Positions 59,512 through 64,000 of a stretch of DNA of 64,000 bases are shown here, piece by piece. The stretch covers positions 5,134,791 to 5,198,790 of the forward strand of contig PTEX01000020.1 of NCBI GenBank assembly GCA_003342815.1, in the 5' to 3' direction. The notes beneath the pieces are model-generated. The model did no database searches, was not told the origin of the DNA, and saw nothing but the letters and a program-made list of their open reading frames with translations. The position numbers and the translations under genes were made by a program. The stretch's first letter is position 1. Each line of letters begins with the position of its first letter. The DNA is from Eudromia elegans (taxonomy: Eukaryota; Chordata; Aves; Tinamiformes; Tinamidae).

Positions 59512-59532
59512 TTTTTTTTTTTTTTTTTTTTT
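59512..59532 (+). repeat. T21 homopolymer
   Basis: Twenty-one T residues. Read on the minus strand this is an A-tract, but no retrotransposed sequence was recognised beside it. Confidence 0.9.
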
Positions 59533-60589
59533 GGAGGGTAGTTAAAGATATGGACTTAGCCACATCAGATCTCAAAAAAGTATGACATACATATATATAA
59601 ACATGTCATGGTTTAAAATAAACAAACAAACAGAGTTTAAGAGTCACTTAGGTAAGTGACTTCCCTGACCACGTCCTCCTCATTCACATAAGCACCAGGG
59701 CTGTTGCCTTGAAGAGATTAGATCCACAGACCCACTGTGCTCTGTCCAAGGCCTCCTACTTCTGTTCCACAATATAAGCTAGGTCATATTCTGTCACATT
59801 CTGTGCTAATTGCCCTTTTCCTTTATTACAGAGTCAAATTTCATGATAGCTGGATAATTTCAAAAGAGTTAAACACGAGGTCTGCTGGAGATCTACAGGC
59901 ACATGACAAAGCACACCCATGTTTGCAGAACTCCCAGATGGCTACAGGGTGAAAATGAAAGCTTTCAAATTCTTACACACATGGTCTTTTCTTGCTGGTG
60001 ATTTAGCTCCTATTTCCTACCACTAGTGAATCAAAAAGGAATAAGATACAATTCATGAAACTCCTGGTGTTTAAATCTGTTTGTATTAACAGCTTTGCAT
60101 AATTAGCTTCATTTAAAATGACTGTGTATGACAGGGAGTTAGGAAATACTAAAGCAATGTTTTATTACAGTCTTTTTACTAAATCTCAGCTTACTTCTTT
60201 GAAGCAAGGGCTGGGTATCTAATTTTATTTAGCGTTACACTGAAATTTAAACCTCAAGGAAATTGCATGTAAAATACAATTATAAATTGGTGTTGTAGCT
60301 CATATTTAAGTTCAGAGAGAGCTTTCCATAGATTTTCTTAGTTAAATATTATAAATAGTATTAACAGATGGAAAAGCAATATAAATTGTATAAAACATAG
60401 CATTTGGCATCTGAATCCTATGAATAACTATTAAATTAGCTCAGTAAATCTAGTATTTTTTAGCAAAAGTCACTATATTAGATATTTCATTAACAGGTTT
60501 CAAGATTGTGGCTTAGAAGGAAACAAAGTATATGCATTAAAATTACTAGGAAAATATATTGCCCATTTTACTTTATATCTTGTTATTAG

Positions 60590-60689
60590 CAAATTACATA
60601 TATTGATGATGGATTGTATTTCCGATGTATTTCCAATGGCAATCCCTCCTAATATTTCGAAGACTGCCTACCCATGTGGCTACCTGCAG
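60590..60689 (+). CDS. Exon-like segment (unverified)
   Basis: A 100-nt segment preceded by an acceptor-like TTTATATCTTGTTATTAG and followed by a strong donor, CAG then GTAAGC. One frame is open for 33 codons and includes SDVFPMAIPPNISKTAYPCG. The product is not recognised. AG and GTAAG words arise often by chance, so this may be a non-coding exon or nothing. Confidence 0.15.
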
Positions 60690-62432
60690 GTAAGCAAATA
60701 CAATCTCTGGAGAGTCGTCCTGGTCTATTCCCAGACTTCTGAGGAAACACGGAAGACAGAGTCATGTCTGGACGCTCCCACTGGGAATGTGGAGCTATAG
60801 ACTAGAAATGCAAAAGGAGGTAGAACAATCTCAGGAGCTTGGGCACTGTTCATGATGCCTAGTCTTTAAGGTACCTGGTTGCTGCTGAAGTCCTTTCCGG
60901 ATCCAGATGTGTAGTTCCCAGTTTAGGGAGCAAATCCAAATCTCACTCCTAAAAGAATAGAAGAGAGCACAGCAGAGAAGAAAAAGGAACAGAGAAAAAC
61001 GCTGAGAAAACTACACCTTCCTTCCTAATAAGAGCTAACAAATGTGTTGTTTCAGGGCAGATGTCACATCACAGAGTAGCTACCAGTATTATCAGTTATC
61101 CTGCCATAAGGTCAAGGAAGGATAATGAAGACTATCTGTTTTAGATTGTGTGCTAGGGCTGTTAACAAGTCAGGCTAGAGGAGCTTTAGGTGAGGCTGGC
61201 TTTTCTCATTAGCATTTTGGGCCACCAGTTAGGTCTCTTTCATTGAGTATTGTATCCTCTGTAGGATAATAATGAGCCATTAGAATTTGCATGCGCTTCT
61301 TATTATGTCTGTAATTTATATTTAACATTTACCTTGCAATTGGGATTGCTGACATCAGGCTGCTCTAGTTTCTAGGCTTCAAGGGAGCTACAGAGCTTAT
61401 GAATTAATTCATGCTATACTAATTATTTTTATACCCCAAATTCTCCATTAGATTTAATTAATCTCCAAGGTTGGTAGCCTACAAATGTGCTCACACACTC
61501 CAACACACACATACACACACACATACAGAGTTACGTATAAAATATGCTATATTTACAAACACACATGCACACAATTCCTTATCAAACTGATTTTTCTACC
61601 TTCAGGTCTCAGTCCTTTTTAAAATGGTCATGCTTCTATTCCTCTGCATATCTTTTAAATACTCAAGAAATGAAATCAGGCTATTTAGTCTAAAACCTAT
61701 TTAAAGTTGCCTACATATTTGCATTTTGATTTGTTCCCCCCAGCATCTTTCCCCCAGCACTGCTTGCACTCAGGACAGCTTAGCTAAACACATCTGGAAC
61801 ATTCAATCCACTGCAAAAACTGCATTGTTTTCGTTGCAATGAGCATCCCTCTGCTATCAGGTTTCATCCTGACATTTTAATTGCGTGTTACAATAACGTG
61901 GACTAACTTGGCACGAAACTATCACTGTGTCGGATTTTAGAACCTGGCTGTTTGATATTTTTTGCCACTGCTAAACAGAAGCCTGGAGATAATTGTGTGT
62001 CCACAGAACTTTCTAAAGAGCCCTTCCAGCACAGTTTTGAAGCCTGTCTGGTTTTTAAAAGCCTTTTCTCCTGCCTAATCACTTAGAGAAGTTATAGGCC
62101 AGTATTAATATTTTCATTTTGCCTGAGGGTATTTTTATCTGACCATTGCTCCATGTGACTCTTGCTTCTGCGAGTGCTGATAAACCAGACAAGGCGTCTT
62201 ACTACGTTACCATTTGCAGTCAAACCAGGATCAGGAGATGGCCGAGTGCTTCACTTTCCCCTGTTCCATCATCACCAACAGAGATCTTACTGTGCTACAT
62301 ATAAGGCCGTCCCTCCTTCCCCTTGGCCCTTCCCCACATCCCCCAGTGGGATGGACAGCTTGATTTAATCCAACCTATCTTCTACTGTCCAGAATTTTTG
62401 GAAAGAGAAATCCATGTCTTGTCATCTTCCAG
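60690..62432. other. Non-coding stretch with possible conserved elements
   Basis: No gene recognised. Parts of 61,200-62,110 have a complex composition with ATTA words and an octamer-like ATTTGCAT near 61,285. These are possible regulatory sequences, not demonstrated. A CA-rich microsatellite lies at 61,491. Confidence 0.4.
61491..61526 (+). repeat. (CA)n-type microsatellite, interrupted
   Basis: CACACA runs broken by TC, AA and AT. A further short CA run follows at about 61,558. Confidence 0.85.
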
Positions 62433-62507
62433 ATCTAGGATTAACAACCGTGGACATTAAACTTGCACGAGACGAAGGGTACACTTCGTGCCCTGTGAGA
62501 AGAATAG
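62433..62507 (+). CDS. Exon-like 75-nt segment (unverified)
   Basis: Preceded by TCTTGTCATCTTCCAG (good acceptor) and followed by GTGAGA after AATAG (good donor). The length is a multiple of three. Only one frame is open, with two leading bases, 24 codons and one trailing base; it reads LGLTTVDIKLARDEGYTSCP and onward. The product is not recognised. Support is limited to splice consensus and one open frame, so chance is a real possibility. Confidence 0.2.
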
Positions 62508-63664
62508 GTGAGAATACAGGTGTCTTATCTATCCGGTAGGCGAAACAGAGTTCCCTGAAGGTCCTCCATTCCGCATAACTTCAGTCAGAGTGGTGGTAGC
62601 TTTGGTATGAACTACTGCCTTAAACATTTTCTGTTTTCACCTATTCCCATTAGCCTTTTCCGTCCTATGCATTGCATCAGAGCAGCTCAAGTGTGTGCAT
62701 ATTCTAGAGATAAAACTAACTGCACCGATCCACTACAAATTGTTAGACACACCTGAGAAATGACTGTGATACAAATCACCCATGCCATAGCTCAAACAGA
62801 CTGTAAGCAAAGACGTGTCAGATCTAAAACCTGTCCTTAACAAGCAAATCGTATAAGAAATATTGACTATTTCCAATCATGTGTAGACTTCTGGAAAAAG
62901 AAATAAAATATGAATTTATATTTTTGTACAGTGACAAAAAAAACTGCCTGGGCTGGAATAAGCTTGAATAAGTCATTGCAGATTTACCAGTTACTCTCTA
63001 GTACCAATATCACATCACTCCTGACAGCAAACTTGCTTTCAGATTGCAAAAATGTGTGTTTCTTTCCTTTGTGGCTCTGAGGAAAAGTTGATAACTCTAC
63101 CAAAGTGTTAAAATAGAGTATTGTAACAGAAATATCTTGCTGCCTCCCCCAAACCTATGCCATGCCACTCAAAGTAAATTCATTAGTCCTCTATCACTTT
63201 CTGTATATAAAATGAGAATGAATAGTGCCAAGCGGTCTGTGCAACTAGATGCAATTTTGGATCATTTTCTTGTCACTCCCAGGATAAAGGATGCCAGTTT
63301 TGCCTTTTCTGTGACCAGAGGTAGTAGAAAGAACTCCACCATTGTAGTATGTTCTTTGAAAGGGATGAAAACCCTCTGCATTGCAACTGATAATGAAGAG
63401 TCAATGCAGGTACAACAGAGGGCAGTAAGAAATCAATTTTTTGGGGTGTACTGTATCCAAATTTTCTTTTAGTGTATCAGGAAGGATGCATATGGTGGAT
63501 TGAATAAAGCAAGAAAGACAGAAATGGTAGGTAAGAATACTAATCTTATTAAATATTACTGAATTGGCCACTTTTAATCTTTACTCACCTAAAATATGAT
63601 TTGGAACTACTGTGAGCAAAATAGTCTAAAGCAGGTAATTTTACTAGAAGATGTCAGTGATTAC
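62508..63664. other. Non-coding stretch
   Basis: No supported gene. A 111-codon plus-strand frame at 63,137-63,472 lacks a convincing acceptor and any recognisable domain. Confidence 0.4.
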
Positions 63665-63842
63665 CTTCTGTCTGTCATTTATTTCCTCTTCTTGGGTTGC
63701 TCCTATAATCAATTCTTCATCAGTGCAGTGCAGAAGTACTCCAGAGATCTGTCGCTGTAAGTTTTCTGGGATGATGACATGGCAAGTGGCAGTGCTATTT
63801 CCACCCCAGGGACATCTAATTCCTGGTGCACTGCACCATCTT
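63665..63842 (-). CDS. Exon-like 178-nt segment (unverified)
   Basis: On the minus strand a strong acceptor (TTTCTCCTCCCCCAG) precedes the segment and a strong donor (CAGAAG then GTAATC) follows. With one leading base the frame is open for all 59 codons and includes RCPWGGNSTATCHVIIPENL and QRQISGVLLHCTDEELIIGA. With two leading bases a different frame encodes 43 codons, including LDVPGVEIALPLAMSSSQKT and ending in ALMKN, then a TGA. An AATAAA lies about 36 nt after that stop. It could thus be an internal coding exon or a terminal exon. Neither product was recognised. Of the three exon-like segments in the window this has the best splice signals. Confidence 0.35.
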
Positions 63843-64000
63843 CTGGGGGAGGAGAAACTGGTAGGAATCACATTTCTTTTACCAGATAAACTTTTAAAAA
63901 GATATTTGCAACATCAGCTGTAGCATACCAGATATATTCTTTATCTTTTAGCTCAAACACTAGTTATAACATGTCCAGAATTACAACAGCTAATGGGGGT
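63843..64000. other. Presumed intron or flanking DNA
   Basis: Short end of the window with no feature recognised beyond the acceptor-side pyrimidine tract of the minus-strand exon candidate. Confidence 0.4.

Larger units (their letters stand above)
55721..60589. other. Mostly unique non-coding stretch
   Basis: No gene recognised. It contains the (TTA)n microsatellite at 56,209 and T-rich runs at 58,312-58,324 and 59,512-59,532. A segment around 57,490-57,730 has the look of conserved non-coding DNA, with homeodomain-type ATTA words, but this is only an impression. Confidence 0.45.

Noticed and set aside
63137..63472. 111-codon plus-strand frame ending near a GTACAA donor-like site
   Set aside because: No convincing acceptor or domain, and the donor is weak.
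1..64000. Search for CRISPR arrays, operons, tRNA and rRNA genes, and retroviral primer-binding sites
   Set aside because: None seen. The repeat pattern and lack of operon structure fit vertebrate nuclear DNA.

Overview
The window looks like nuclear DNA from a bird. The main evidence is at least a dozen fragments of CR1, the dominant avian LINE. Several keep the diagnostic 3' end: a GGTTGGACTAGATGACCTC-type block followed by ATTCTATG-like octamers. Non-repeat DNA is AT-rich with few SINE-like sequences, and no bacterial, viral or organellar gene organisation is seen. CR1 also occurs in crocodilians and turtles, so 'bird' is an inference and no species is claimed.

Layout. 1-1.4 kb: unique DNA. 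1.4-4.2 kb: a CR1 scrap followed by about 2.6 kb of strand-asymmetric, T/C-rich degenerate repeat. 4.2-13.5 kb: AT-rich DNA with one copy of an unclassified dispersed repeat and several CR1 3' ends of different ages. 13.5-22.2 kb: a dense repeat cluster. It holds a long CR1 3' portion, a small tandem repeat, a GC-rich block bounded by 184-bp inverted arms, and CR1 pieces carrying ORF1 and the start of ORF2, one stretch of which is inverted. 22.2-64 kb: mostly AT-rich unique DNA with scattered CR1 copies, two more copies of the dispersed repeat, a possible LTR, microsatellites and short local duplications.

No established protein-coding gene could be recognised. The best coding candidate is a 177-codon frame at 16,435-16,968. 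It has three 36-bp repeats encoding PMEVDPP, and its stop codon overlaps two polyadenylation signals. It lies between the inverted arms, which match at 176 of 184 positions (counted by eye). The arms carry the same outward-facing start codon in a YY1-like, Kozak-like setting. This is the most unusual structure in the window.

Near the right end there are three exon-like segments with plausible splice sites: 60,590-60,689 (+), 62,433-62,507 (+) and 63,665-63,842 (-). They are predictions from sequence only and do not all lie on one strand. The window may therefore be intergenic or a very large intron. The CR1 open frames are decayed retrotransposon genes, not host genes.
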